A DNA stretch of 64,000 bases from Dacryopinax spathularia. Its lineage: Eukaryota; Basidiomycota; Dacrymycetes; Dacrymycetales; Dacrymycetaceae. Positions 34,056-44,951 of this stretch are shown here, piece by piece. Position numbers and translations under genes: made by a program. Where the stretch lies: NCBI GenBank assembly GCA_037974965.1, contig JBBPFI010000006.1, positions 1,674,001 through 1,738,000 on the forward strand. The letters run 5' to 3'. Every line of letters starts with the position of its first letter. Positions within the stretch are counted from its first letter, which is position 1. The notes under the pieces are model-generated. The model searched no databases, had not been told where the DNA came from, and was given only the letters and a program-made list of their open reading frames with translations.

Positions 34056-35093
34056 CTAGTTCTTTCTCCTGGATCTTTTGGGTTGGTCCACCCCGACGCC
34101 TTCGACATCACGGACGCCCTCCCTCCCTCCGAGCGCACCGAGCATAGAGGGGGTCATAGCGAACGCGAGCATCGCTTCCAACTGCTTGACATTGGCGCTC
34201 GTGCCTATCGGTACGACGGGGCTCGGGCCGAGGAAAGGGAGGGAGTCAAACGGGAAATGAGGGGAGTATTTCGTTTCTGGCGGACGGGTAGGGTCGCCCG
34301 TGATGGGGACGGTGGCGCTGGACAGACCTGTAGACGGACGGGAGGAAGGGTGGGGCAGGGACGTCGGTTTCTTGCTGCGGTGGATGGGAGAGGGGGTCTT
34401 GCTTTTCGAGCTGTGTGAGGCAGGCGGGGTGGAGGTCGGGGCGAGCGGCATGAGGAAGCGGGGTGAAGCTGGGTAAGCGAGCCTTGTGTGCCCGTCTGAG
34501 GACACCATGGACTGTACGACCTTGGAAGCAGGCGGGGTAGACGGGGGAGTCGGAGGGGTGAGGAAGCGTGGTGAAGCGGGGTACGGGAGCCTTCTTTCGC
34601 CTTCGGAGGTCGCGAAGGCCTTGGAGGCCGGTGGGGTGGAGACGGGAGTGAGAGGGGTGAGGAAGCGCCTCGAAGTGGGGAAGACGAGCCTTGTGCAGCC
34701 CTCTGAGGTCAGAGTGGGACGACCGACCTGGCAGGCAGGCTGGGTAGAGACGGGAGTGAGAGGGGCGAGGAAACGTCGGGAAGTCGGGAACACGAGCCTT
34801 GTATGCCCGTCTCTGGCGGTGCTGTCGGATGGCCGAGAGATTCCGGGCTTGGGAGTGCTGGGGGGCGTGAGCGTCGCGGCGGCTGGGGTCGACATCGCTG
34901 GGTATATGCGGGGCGCGTGGGGACGCGAGTGTCCAACTGAGAACGCGGGCGCGGGCGCGCGGGGCAGAGAGATGCTCCTATCCTCCCCTGGGTTCCGTCC
35001 AGAATATATGCGCCTGGAGAGGAGAGCCTGTATGCAGCACAGGTGAAAATCCAGGCACTGCCTTTGGACGTGGTCTTCGATCTTGGAGGCCAT
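34056..35093 (-). CDS. Hypothetical Pro/Ser/Thr-rich protein with ~38-residue tandem repeats
   Basis: Open frame of 345 residues. After a leader (MASKIEDHVQRQCLDFHLCC) come four imperfect tandem units built on R-L-(V/P/A)-(F/Y)-P-(T/A)-S-(R/P)-R-F-L-x-P-L-x-P-x-S-T-x-P-A, each ~35-40 residues, roughly at nt 34,430-34,840. Disordered Ser/Pro/Lys-rich sequence follows, then a helix-like patch (NVKQLEAMLAFAMTPSMLG) and a basic end (QPKRSRRKN) that could be a nuclear signal. The repeated (S/T)-P pairs are candidate proline-directed kinase sites. An intron in the leader and a different start are possible. No family recognised. Confidence 0.55.
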   Translation of the reverse strand: MASKIEDHVQRQCLDFHLCCIQALLSRRIYSGRNPGEDRSISLPRAPAPAFSVGHSRPHAPRIYPAMSTPAAATLTPPSTPKPGISRPSDSTARDGHTRLVFPTSRRFLAPLTPVSTQPACQVGRPTLTSEGCTRLVFPTSRRFLTPLTPVSTPPASKAFATSEGERRLPYPASPRFLTPPTPPSTPPASKVVQSMVSSDGHTRLAYPASPRFLMPLAPTSTPPASHSSKSKTPSPIHRSKKPTSLPHPSSRPSTGLSSATVPITGDPTRPPETKYSPHFPFDSLPFLGPSPVVPIGTSANVKQLEAMLAFAMTPSMLGALGGREGVRDVEGVGVDQPKRSRRKN

Positions 35094-36222
35094 TGTCCAG
35101 GAGGAGCTGCCCTGAGAGGACTGCTGTACGTGATAGATAAGGAGGATCTCTGGGAAACGTGTGCGGTTGATGGTGGGGAGTCCAGATGCTTGGGAAGTTG
35201 GCTGTGCAGGTTGAAAGGGACGTGCCTGGTACAGCTATGTGCCAAGAGCGACAACGAGGTCGAGGTGAGATGGTCTACATGTCCATCCTGAAGTTTTCAG
35301 GGAAGATGCCCTCACGAGAGGCAGATACAGCCATTCAAGACAATACGGAAAATGGTAAGACATGACAGAGACTTGAGCAGCGAGTCCAGGAGCAGAGAAG
35401 AAGTCGAGCGCAGAGACTTCTTCCCGAGTTTCCGGGTTTTAAGGGACCTGAGCTGAACGCAGTAGGATCGACGGTAGCCTGACCATCGCTGTCGTTCTGG
35501 GGGATCGAGCACATGGAAGATCCTGGAGAGGGGAAGTCATGTTCCGGAGACGGTCGCGAGCTTTGCGAGACAGAAACGAGCAAGCGTTGAATGACGAGGG
35601 ATAGACAGACTTCAGAACGTCATTGGCGTTTGCTGTCCAGTTTGTTGAATTAGTTCCTTGTCGAGATATGCGCCTTCCATGAAGAGTCTGCCCTGCGTAT
35701 ACCGGTGAGAAATGTACGGTCGCCATAGCTGTTCTCCACATTCCCTGCGGGGCTCATCAACACTACAGCACTTGTCGACAGTTGCATTCCAACGATGAAG
35801 CAAGGACTCGACCCCTGACCCATCTCTCGCGACACATCTGACGTGCCCTCTTCACTCACGTGACGTGACGCGCCTCGCGCCGCGCACCCGTTTCATTACG
35901 GTTCATTACAACGGAAGCGGATGAACGCGGGCGGTGTGTGTGTGTGTGTGGTGGTCTTCTGCTGCGATGTCACATTATTCCGTGATGGATCCGGACTACT
36001 TAGCACGCACAAACTCTGCTTGATCATTTCCCTCCCTCCACTCCCAATACCATCCTCATCGTCTATCAAGCACGGCGACATCCAACGCGAAGACGACGAC
36101 GATAACCAGCGATATCCAACCTACCGAAGACGGAGACGACGACAACGACGAAGCTGCTAATAGCGATACCACCACCACCAACCGACCGCAAGTACCGCTC
36201 ACCCACCTAGTGAAAACCAATC
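35094..36222. other. Intergenic upstream of CDC6, with (GT)8 microsatellite
   Basis: About 1.1 kb. Minus-strand frames at 35,335-35,860 are open for 60-100 codons but show no homology signal or consistent splicing. A short GT repeat lies at 35,934-35,950. The last ~300 bp presumably form the CDC6 promoter. Confidence 0.4.
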
Positions 36223-38143
36223 ATGCCTCTAGGCAAACGCAGCCGTACTCTCCCCGTAATCACCAACAAACCTCTCACCGTACCCGCCCCAAAACGCGCA
36301 CGTACATCTCTCTCCCCCTTACCCGACTGGGATCCCAATGCCAATAAGGAGAACATCCCACCGTCTATGCTGGCACCGCCTTCGCCTATCCCCAGCGTAG
36401 TGAGCATACATGATGAGCTCGATATACCCGAGCCACCACGCGTCACGCGCAGTAGGACGCGCTCCGGTGAGCAACGTGCCCAGCGACCAACAGCAACACG
36501 TCGAGCAAGCAGGAAGGCTGACACGGCACCCGAACGCACACCAAGCACGCGTCGCGCCAACATGGGCCTCGGACTCAGCATCCCCCTCCTTGCGCCTACA
36601 CCTCCTCTTACCCCCGGATCCGATGGCGACCTTTCAGTCGATACGCCGCTCTTGACGCCATCGCTCGACATGGGCCGGCTTCAGCTCAGCTCAGACGAGG
36701 ACGTCAAGCCCCTCCTATCGCCTTCACTCAGCCCCTATACAGCTGCCCGCACCGCGCTCAAGGCTTCCCCGAAAGAGCTCGCAGGTAGGGAGGATGAGCG
36801 TGTGGAGCTCCTTGCCTTTCTGGCGCCCTTTCTCAGCGGTGATGCGGGCGCTGAAGACAGCAGAGTGCTGTACATCTCCGGTACACCCGGCACAGGCAAG
36901 ACTGCCGTCGTCAAGAAGGTCCTAGCCGAGCTGGAGGCCGATGCAGGGAAGGGAGTAAGGATAGGGATGATCAACTGCATGGGGCTTGCGAGCGCAAAGG
37001 AGGTGTGGGATGCCGTCTGGGCTGCAGTGGGCGAGGAGAAGGTGAAGGACTCGAAGGCGAGCCTGGAGAATGTGCTGCAGACGGAAGGGTGCAAATTGTG
37101 TGTCCCTTTTCATTCCTACCTGCCATCCGCTGACGTCGGGTAGTGTACTCGTGCTCGACGAGATTGATACCCTCCTGCGCCTTCCAGCTGTGCTCTCCAC
37201 CATCCTCGCCCTTCCTTCCCAGCATGCCAACCTCCGCTTGATCACCATCGCCAACTCCCTCTCCTTGCCCTCCCAACTTCCGGCATCTATCTCCCTCACC
37301 CATATCAGCTTCGCCCCGTATACCTGGGAGCAGATGACCGCCATCGTTCGCTCCAAGCTGTCAACCACGACCGATACCCTAATCGACGAGAAGGCTCTAG
37401 AGCTTGCAGCTCGCCGTGTAGGCGGCAGAACCGGAGACTTGCGTGTGCTTGTCGAGGTGCTGAGGAAGGCTCTCGATGCCGCAGAAAAGGACTGGAGGAA
37501 GCGTACCGCCGAGAACCCATTCATCTCCTGTGACCTCGTGAAAGTCGGACCGGCGCATATACTTGCCGCCATCAAGACCGTTACCTTCCCGAACACCGCG
37601 GCAACCCCTGCTGCTACTGCAAGCAGCCCGACAACTGTGCTCATCCGGACCCTGCCTGTGCACACTAGACTGATCCTTCTTGCCATCCTCATTGCTTCCT
37701 ACCGTTCCTCCCTCGGTCTTTTCTTTGCTCCCGGCGCATCGCCCAGCAAGAGTGCCAAGCCCTCCCTCACTCCCGCCCTCCTGTTCGCAAGCTACACCGC
37801 CCTTCTCGCAAAATACGGCAGCACCCTACCTCCCGCGTTAGGCTCAAACGACTTCCACGACGTCCTCAACATGCTCGAAGCCTCCTCCCTCGTCTCGTTC
37901 AGCTCTGTCCACTCAGGCAGCAGGAAACGCGCCTCCGCCGAACGTGGCGTCGCCCTCGTCCCGGCGGAGGAAGACGTCAAGCGAGCCATGTACCTCGAGC
38001 AGGACCAGACTGCCGAAGGCCTCGAGGGCGCGCTCAAGGCCGTCTGGTCCAAAGCGGGCAAAGATGCGCGTAACGAAGTCGTCCGGCGCGGCAAGAAAGC
38101 AGAACGTGAAGCCGCCGAGTGCCCACTCGAAGAGCGTCTCTAG
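36223..38143 (+). CDS. CDC6: Cdc6/Cdc18 DNA replication licensing ATPase
   Basis: AAA+ protein that binds ORC at origins and helps load the Mcm2-7 helicase in G1. Two exons (36,223-37,097 and 37,144-38,143; intron 46 nt) join in frame to 624 residues. The N-terminal ~180 residues are disordered, with basic KRART and (S/T)-P sites expected for CDK control, and a KEN box (residues 42-44, in NANKENIPPS), a known APC/C degron. Walker A is GTPGTGKT (220-227). Walker B is LVLDEID just after the splice (D297, E298). Sensor 1 is LRLITIANSL. Box VII-like text is ISFAPYTWEQMTAIV, and sensor 2 is near ARRVGGRTGDLRVLVEVLRK. A winged-helix domain follows (LLFASYTALLAKYG ... DFHDVLNMLEASSLVSF). Confidence 0.93.
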
Positions 38144-39060
38144 TCCCCAGCGCACGTCAGACAAGCCTAACGACAGCAACGACAAAATCCTCAACACCCA
38201 AGCAAACTATTTATCGGATCACTGCGGACTTTTCTCGTCACAACCACTTTCTCTCGCAACAAACACTTGAAGCTCAACCCACTCGATGACGCTCGTTCCA
38301 ATTCCTTGTGTATCCATACCCCGCCCTTTCCCTCGCCTCGTTCTCCTACACCTTGCCCTCAACCAACCTTGAATCAATGTACACCTACTGTATTCTACCC
38401 TCTTCAACAAACCCTCCGGAGGCTCGCTTTCGGCAGACAACAACTTTTTGACAACCCAAACACCAAACCCGCCTCCGCGGTGGTATTCTCATTCCCGCTC
38501 ATGCCTTCCCATTACCCCATTACCCCCCAATTTCAGAAGATTTCAGTATCATACTTACTTATACTTAGAGAGAGAGAGTGCGTGGTTTTTTTTACGTTAC
38601 ATATTTCGTGCGTGGTCGTACATAGTTTTTTCGAGAGAATGATCAGCTTTTTCAGTTCATGAAGTGTGTGGGGGGCGGTGGTTGCGCGCCTAAGACGTAG
38701 GTCTGCGCTCACTGAGGGGGATCAGTTGCGCCTTGAGAGCTCGGACAGCCGTGCCTCTTGTAGTGAGAACCGTTAGTACAGCCTCAGGGTTGTGAAGAGA
38801 GTTCTTGCAGTAGAGGACGACCAACACATTTTCAGTCACGTGACTTATGCTCCACCTGCTCCAATGCCTTCCTCCAGATCGACACTCCGACATCGTCGTC
38901 TTCACTTGTCTTTCTCAACCTAAACTCCCCACCCGCACGAGCACCGGCAGTCACAGTTTTTTTCCGCTAACCCTGGAGAAAACCATTTATTTACACAATT
39001 CAACCCCTTCATCCGGTGGATGAAAAGGTGGAAGAAGGAAAAAGGAAAGAAAAAGAAGTT
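38144..39060. other. Intergenic between CDC6 and tRNA-Ala
   Basis: About 900 bp with no supported gene. Frames at 38,267-38,662 are low-complexity (Pro/Ser then Phe-rich) and lie in the CDC6 3' region. A (GA)n-like stretch is near 38,569-38,579. Confidence 0.4.
39050..39054 (-). terminator. Pol III terminator of tRNA-Ala
   Basis: Five T residues on the minus strand, six bases after the mature 3' end of the tRNA; the usual RNA polymerase III stop signal. Confidence 0.6.
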
Positions 39061-39151
39061 GGACGAGTTGGGATTTGAACCCAAGACTTCATGCATGCGA
39101 GGCCATCCTGGCCCATGCGAAGCAAGCACTCTACCCCTGAGTTACACGCCC
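39061..39151 (-). tRNA. tRNA-Ala (anticodon CGC) with 20-nt intron
   Basis: On the minus strand the acceptor GGGCGTG pairs with CTCGTCC (one mismatch and one G-U). The D arm is ACTC-AGGGGTA-GAGT. The anticodon arm is CTTGC-TTCGCA with the CGC anticodon, interrupted one base 3' of the anticodon by a ~20-nt intron and resuming TGCATG. The T arm is TTGGG-TTCAAAT-CCCAA. Mature length without CCA is 71 nt. The anticodon stem has one U-U mismatch and the acceptor one U-U pair, slightly irregular, but A- and B-box positions are good. Reads codon GCG. Confidence 0.85.
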
Positions 39152-39557
39152 AGTTGATGAAAGGTTGTCTCCTCTAGACAATATACCCACATCACAGCCT
39201 CTGCAAGCCGACTTCGTTCAGAACAATACGATGTCCTTTGGAGGCAGTGACCATGGAAGGTATGCCCTTTTGCACAAGGCAATTTGGCGATTTTCGTTTG
39301 GTAGAATGTATCAACACGATGCTGCGTGGAGCTGTCATACACCGACCAAGGAATGCCTCTGCAGCCAGCGTCTTATACCTGGCGGGGCAAACGTACTACG
39401 AGCCGGAAAAGACTATATATCGTGTACAGCCAGTAGACATACATACAAGAATCAGATGGTTAGAGATCTAATGATACAACCCGCAGTACCCCTCTGCCCT
39501 GCAGGTCCACGTGCAAGTCAAAGTCCACCAGCGGCAGCAGGGCTTCAAGGCTTGGCT
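39152..39557. other. Intergenic, tRNA-Ala to F-box/WD gene
   Basis: About 400 bp. It holds the tRNA 5' flank and the 3' end of the F-box/WD gene. A plus frame at 39,165-39,620 is a shadow with no recognisable content. Confidence 0.35.
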
Positions 39558-41785
39558 TCAGCAGTCAAAGTCCCAAACAACGAGCCGCTCCTCTTCGTCA
39601 GCCCGCTCGGATCCCAATGACGTATCGATATCCCCAGGCAGCGGGGCGACAGACCGCCAGAGACCGACGACGCGCCCTTCGTCGAACCTCACTTCCTCGA
39701 CCCTGCCCTTTTTCTCCCCCACCTGCCCGGCCTTCTCCGGTCCCACATCTGCGCTGTCGACACCGTCCGCGCCATCCACCCCATCCTCAAAAGGCAAAGG
39801 CAGCCTCACCCCCTCCCCCCTCCCATCCAAATCAAATACCGCCACACCCCCATCCTCCATAGCTACCACACACCGTCCAGAATGCGGGTCCGTCGCCAGC
39901 GCAGTCGCTTTCAGCATGCCTGCTCTACCACCCTGGGCCGGGAAGGGAAGGGGGAATGAGGTGGAGGGCCGGAGATGAGGTGAGGAGGGGCGGAGTTTGT
40001 ATACCTACAAATAGTGCGCGGGTCAGCCGTTATCCTGCACAAACGGAGAGAAAGGGCGGGCGTACGTGTAAGAGGCCATCCCCCACGACTAGGACGTTCC
40101 TCCCATCCCCGCCCAACGCTCCGACACTCGCTAACTTTCTCACTCCTTGCCCTCTTCCACTCCCACTCCCACTCCCTACGGCCCGAGCACTAGGGACGAA
40201 AGAGTCGTCCTCCGAGCTCTCTCTCTCCTGCCCATAAGGCGAAGGCAGCCAACCAGCTACGTTCCAGCTCTGCGAGGCTTTGATCTCGTACTCTGCTTTC
40301 CCTCTCTCCTGGAGATCTTCTCGTGCCCGTGCGCCGGTAGGAAGAGGGGGAGGGAGTGAGAGTGTGAATTGGTGTGAGCTGGGTACCCAGTGGGAAGGGT
40401 AGGCGGGGAGGAGGTGGTGGAGCGTTATTTTAGCTTGTGATGATTTGGGCCTTGCGGATCCTCCAGGTGCTGGGGTTGGTTGGGACGCTGAAGCAGAAGC
40501 AGAAGATGGAGGAGGAAGGGTGATGGACAGCGCCGCAGGAGGGAAATTCGTAAAACTATACAGCGAGTGCAGCAGCCTCAACTGCCCTGATTCTTCGTCC
40601 CCCACCGGCTGGGGAGGGACATGCCACACCTGAAGTGTGAAGTTCGTACTGAGCGTCACTAACAACTCGCCCGCAAAAGCAGCGACACGGATAGGTCGGG
40701 CAACTCCTCCAGGTGGGGTGTAGAGGTGCGTTCGTCTGGCGCCTAGTACTTCCGCACCTGCCGAGGAGGCGCTACTGGAAGGGAGAGCAGGAAGGGGTGG
40801 AAGGGGAAGGGACCAGATGGAGATACTTCCTCGGGCGGAGAAGGCTGCGAACCGACCCTTTCCTGCTCCTCCTGTTGGAGGTTGCTGGTCGATTGCTAGG
40901 CATGTGAGCCCTCCAGCTGAGAAGTCAGACCCCTCGAACGCCCGCACTGTACCCAGTATCCGGCTCTCCCGGTCGGAAGAAGGAAGGAGGACGCGTACCT
41001 CCGCCCTCCTGGAGGATGAGAGGAGGATATATGGCCCCAAGAGCTGGAGCCTTGAAGGAGCAAAAGGGAGCGCCTTCCCCGAATCTGGTGGTCTGAGGAG
41101 GTGGGTTGCTCCTGCTGGTGTCGCTGCCGATTCGGAGGAGGAGGATGATGATGATGACGAGAGCGAGGAGGGGAGCGGGAAGGAAGAGACTCGGCAGAAG
41201 CCTGTGGACCAGTTTTGAGATAAGCGGTAGATCCATCTCCAGTCGAGCGGTCCTTCTTCCCTCTCTCCGTCTCTCGTCCTGGCAGGCTCTGTTAAGTCAA
41301 GGTCGACGTCCGCTTGATGAGTCGCTGAGGAGGCGGTCGTAGTCGGCGGAGGCCGAGCCCGGCTAGGAAGAGCGGCAAGGGGTCTGAAGGGATCATGCGC
41401 CCTCCTTCTCCCTTGTCCCGAGTGCGACACACTCCTTAGATGCGCCGGTGAATGATCCCTCAAGAAAAGGGCTTTCCATAACTGCCCCAAACCACCAAAT
41501 CAGCATCCGTGCTCGTCTCACTAAGAGGGAAGGGAAGGGGCGTACCTGGTTATCCCGGGCTAGACGATACCAGTCGTGTGAGACTTGTTGGGCTGCTGCG
41601 AGGGAGGGTGAGGGGAGATAGGCGAGGATATGGAGGAAGAGTTCGTCTGATAGTCTGGCGATTGAAGCTTTTGCTCGTTGCTGGACTTGGCTTGCGGCTG
41701 GGGGAGATGTGCTTGCGGTGGTGTGGCTGATGTGAGCACGTTTTGAGGGTGGCTCGTCGGTTGATGCTGGGGCTGAACGCTTCAT
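39558..41785 (-). CDS. F-box protein with WD40-like propeller
   Basis: The first exon starts MKRSAPASTDEPPSKRAH and carries the F-box IARLSDELFLHILAYLPS, then AAQQVSHDWYRLARDNQ. After an intron at ~41.49-41.55 kb it continues LWKALFLRDHSPAHLR and the linker DWRWIYRLSQNWSTG, which matches the NW-x-G step before the propeller in fungal F-box/WD proteins. Degenerate WD-type blades follow (LLGPYILLSSSRRAEVRVLL, ALTCLAID-like, FAAFSARGSISIWSLPLPP, LLVTLSTNFTLQVWHVPP), with Ser/Pro insertions. After an intron at ~40.0-40.07 kb come VVAMEDGGVAVFDLDG and the end LVVWDFDC. Probably an SCF substrate adaptor. An upstream in-frame ATG at 41,824 is possible. Divergent from DAD2. Confidence 0.8.
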
Positions 41786-42077
41786 CGTCCCTTCCTTGAA
41801 CCCTCTGGTGGTCGGACAGAACAAAGCAAGTCCAGCAAAGTAAGTCCAGCCTAACTAAGCAAGCAAGCAGCTAGGCAAAGCAGCAAAGCGATTAGCTTGT
41901 CGGGGAGTCACCACACGAAGCGAAGGGATCCCACCACTCGGCAACTCTCGGCATCCACGTGCATTAGTAAGCACAGCCACCTAGATATCGCGTTCCTCTT
42001 TCCAGGCGCGTCGGGCATTCACGCGTCGTCCTCGACCTCATCGTCCCCCGTCCTCCAGCTCAACGACGACGACAACC

Positions 42078-42741
42078 ATGTCCCTCCTCCCACGCCCCTC
42101 GACCTTTACTTCCTCTGCCCACACCTCATCCAGCTCCGCCCCACCAACCAACCAATCCCAATCCCAAACAGCTCAACACCAACTAGCGACGATCTCACCC
42201 AACCCTCTCCCTCCGAACACGTACGGCTCCACCCGCCTGCTCGAAAAACAGCATGAGTGGCAAGGCGTCGCCCTCCTACGCCAAGCGAGCGAAGGGATGT
42301 TAAACCAGGTTGAAGCGCTCGCAAAAGAGGGGGACGTGATGGCTGATGGGGGGAAGGGTGCGTCCTCGTTGTTTCCCTGCCTGTTTCCTGTTCTCTTCCC
42401 TCGTTCTTCCTTGCGAGAGGGAGAGCGAAGGGAGGAAGGCAGGAATGGTGTTCGTGTGAAACGAGGCTGATGTTTGGGTTGTAGCTATTGGGAGCGTACT
42501 AGCTAACTGGCCAAACGTGTTCCGTATCATCTCGCTTTGCTGTACGTCTTCCCCGTTTCCTTCTTTCTTCCCCAAACCACTAACGTGCGTACGTCCAGCA
42601 ACACCCTCTTCTGCCCAAGCGAACGCTACTACCGAGTCTGGGGATCCGGAAGAGCAGGAGGAGGAAGAGGAAGAGCCCAAGGTGCTGCCTAGGCTTGTGA
42701 GGCTGCAAGTGGACGGTTTGGCTGAGAGTGAGGGTTCGTGA
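42078..42741 (+). CDS. DAD2: DASH/Dam1 complex subunit Dad2
   Basis: Small coiled-coil subunit of the DASH/Dam1 ring that couples kinetochores to spindle microtubules in fungi. Three exons (42,078-42,357; ~42,484-42,540; ~42,598-42,741) give 159 residues. Conserved core: LLEKQHEWQGVALLRQAS then MLNQVEALAKEGDVMADGG, and across the first splice AIGSVLANWPNVFRIISL, a Dad2 signature; the end LPRLVRLQVDGL is also typical. The N-terminal ~50 residues are Ser/Pro/Gln-rich and the segment before the C-terminal motif is a run of glutamates, both probably disordered. Longer than the yeast protein because of these two regions. Confidence 0.9.
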
Positions 42742-43062
42742 GTACGGGCCGACTGGTGTTATTGTATGGAATTAGGTTGTTTGGGTCCATTGGTCTTTGA
42801 TGCGGGTCATCGTGTACGGTAGCCGCTGGGAAAATGTATCTTAGTCTTAGTTATATGGCGATGGATATGTTGGTCGCGGTACAGCCGAGTGAGCGGACCA
42901 GTGTCGCACCTATCGATATGCGCATATCTCCGCCCCACCCAGGGCAACGTGCAAGCTACCGAAGCACAGTCCAATGCAAGAACAACACATGTCGTTCCGT
43001 GTCCATATTATTAAATAATATTACATTCCCCCTTTCCCTCCTGGTCCTCCTAACCACGACGC
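42742..43062. other. Intergenic between DAD2 and ATG22
   Basis: 320 bp between convergent genes. An AT-rich patch near 43,008-43,024 (TATTATTAAATAATATTA) is a likely part of the 3' processing region. No gene seen. Confidence 0.4.
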
Positions 43063-44951
43063 TCAAACCCCCTCTTCGTCCTCCAACTCTCTCCCATCAA
43101 CCCCCTCCCCTTCCTCCCCATCCGCTGCTCCCTCCCCACCCAACACCCCCACCTCCCTCTCATAAGCCCTCACCTCCTCCCTCCCCCTCCCCACATCCAC
43201 CCCCCAAAGCACAGGCCCCGCCACCCCCACCAGCGCCAACAAAAACCAAAACGCGCCCCTAATCTCCCCCGTCCTATCGCTCACCACACCCACCACAAGC
43301 GGGCCCAAAAAGCTCGAGCTCTTATCCGTAATACTGTACAGCCCGAACCACCGAGCTTCCTCGCCCCTGGGCACGAGCTCGGAGAATACGGCCCGGGCGT
43401 AGGACTGGAAAGCGCCCATTATGCTGCCGTAGTAGATTGCTAGCGCGTACATTTCTCCGGGCTTGCGTAGACCGAGAGGGATGCTGGGGGGGAGGAAGAA
43501 GCCCAGGCAGCCGTATAGCGGGACGAGGGCGACTGCGCATACGAGGGTGATGAGGATCCGCAGGTTCGTCCATCCGTATCGGTGCTGGAGGGCGTTGCAC
43601 GCCAGTGCACCCGCTACGCCCGAGAGAGGAGCGAGGACCGCAACGAGGATCAGAGAGCTGGAAGGCATGTGCAGAGCCGTCTTCCCGAACAGGATCGCCG
43701 TGCTGGATATAGTGGTGAACGCGTCCGAGAGGAGGAACCAAGCGCACAGGAACCGGAATGTGCTCTTCAGCCGGCGGATATTGGACGGGTGAAGAAGGCG
43801 GAATAGCTCGCGCCACGAGCGGGCGATCTCCTGCGCTGCTGAGCGCGGGGGGTGTTTTGCTGCTGATGAGGGGGCTGGTGTGTGGGTGTGGGTGTGGGCA
43901 GAGGGGAGCCAGAGTGCTGCTGGGAGGGTGAATGCCGCCCACCAGATACCTGTGAGACCGACACATAGGCGGAGGGAGAACGTTGACCCGTGTAAGAGTG
44001 TGCTCGGTATGAGCAGGAAAAGGAGGACGAGGATACCAGCCGCGTAGCCCAGCCCAATCCCCCGCGAGGAGATACGTGCCGTTGCTCTTGAAGTGGTCTC
44101 GTGTAGCTTCATCCGCGCCTCGACGAGCGAAGCCTGCAGCGCGTCGTCTTCCAGCTCTGGCCAGCGTTTGACCAGGTCGTCGACTTCTTGTTGCGCTGCG
44201 AGTGGGTCTGGCGAGTCCCGAGCGAGGGAGGGGAGGTAGGCGTTGAGCGCTACGATCGAGGCGCCAAAGGCGACGTTGGCGAGGATGGCAAGGAGTGCAC
44301 AGGCGGGCCAGATGATGGACCGTGAGGGCAGGAGGAGGAAGAGGGTCGCACTGAGGGAGCCGATGGCCGCGAACGAGAGGAGAAGAGGTTTGCGCAGAGT
44401 AGCTGCAGTCATGATGTATCAGCATATTGTGCTGACGGAAGGGCTGGCCAACGACGCACGTCGGTCTGCTAATCCTCCCATGGATATGACGGTCAAGGCC
44501 TGGATGGCCACACTTGTCGAGTAAACATACAAGCTGTCCTGGGCGTAAGAACTCTCTTTCCCGTCTGATCTGCTTGGGACACGCACCTGAAGCTAGCAGT
44601 ATCGACCCACGCCCATCCAAGCCTGACAACACATCTCGCATCCTCCATCACCTCCATCCCTCCATCTGTCCCGCTCGTCCCTATGGGCGGAGGCACACAA
44701 GGCACCAGCCGATCCGGCATGAGCACACCATTATCCCTCGCAAACTGCTCCAACAATATAGGCAGGAAGAGCCCTAACGAACAGACGGCAAACGCTTCGG
44801 ATGCGAAAGCATAGGTGAGCCATCCTCGCAGGTGTCGGGTGTATGTCGACGTCGTGGGTTGCCGGGAATCTGACGGCCCCGTGGATTGGCCTGGGAGGAG
44901 GGGGAGGAGCGAGTCGGGCGACGCCAACAGAGGTGCGGCGGATTCGTCCAT
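43063..44951 (-). CDS. ATG22: Atg22-like vacuolar amino-acid exporter (MFS)
   Basis: Major-facilitator membrane protein of the Atg22 family, which returns amino acids from the vacuole to the cytosol after autophagy. The N-terminus starts MDESAAPLLASPDSLLPLLP, then RGWLTYAFASEAFAVCSLGL (first helix) and LPILLEQFARDNG, a family hallmark. After introns at ~44.59 and ~44.53 kb it runs through about twelve hydrophobic segments, with GASIVALNAYLPSLAR, GLGYAAGILVLLFLL, FLCAWFLLSDAFTTISSTA, MGAFQSYARAVFSELVPRG and ARWFGLYSITDKSSSFLGP, all typical of Atg22. The ~50-residue acidic C-terminal tail (Glu/Gly/Asp) is cytosolic by inference. Confidence 0.9.

Noticed and set aside
35335-35860. Possible minus-strand gene upstream of CDC6
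   Set aside because: Several overlapping short frames, none with a domain or a splice chain that extends it; left as intergenic.
35934-35950. GT microsatellite as a regulatory element
   Set aside because: Only about eight units; listed as a simple repeat without assigning a role.
43322-44641. 439-codon alternative minus-strand frame over ATG22
   Set aside because: It overlaps the Atg22 frame, is rich in Pro/Arg/His and lacks hydrophobic segments; it is a frame shadow of the GC-rich gene.
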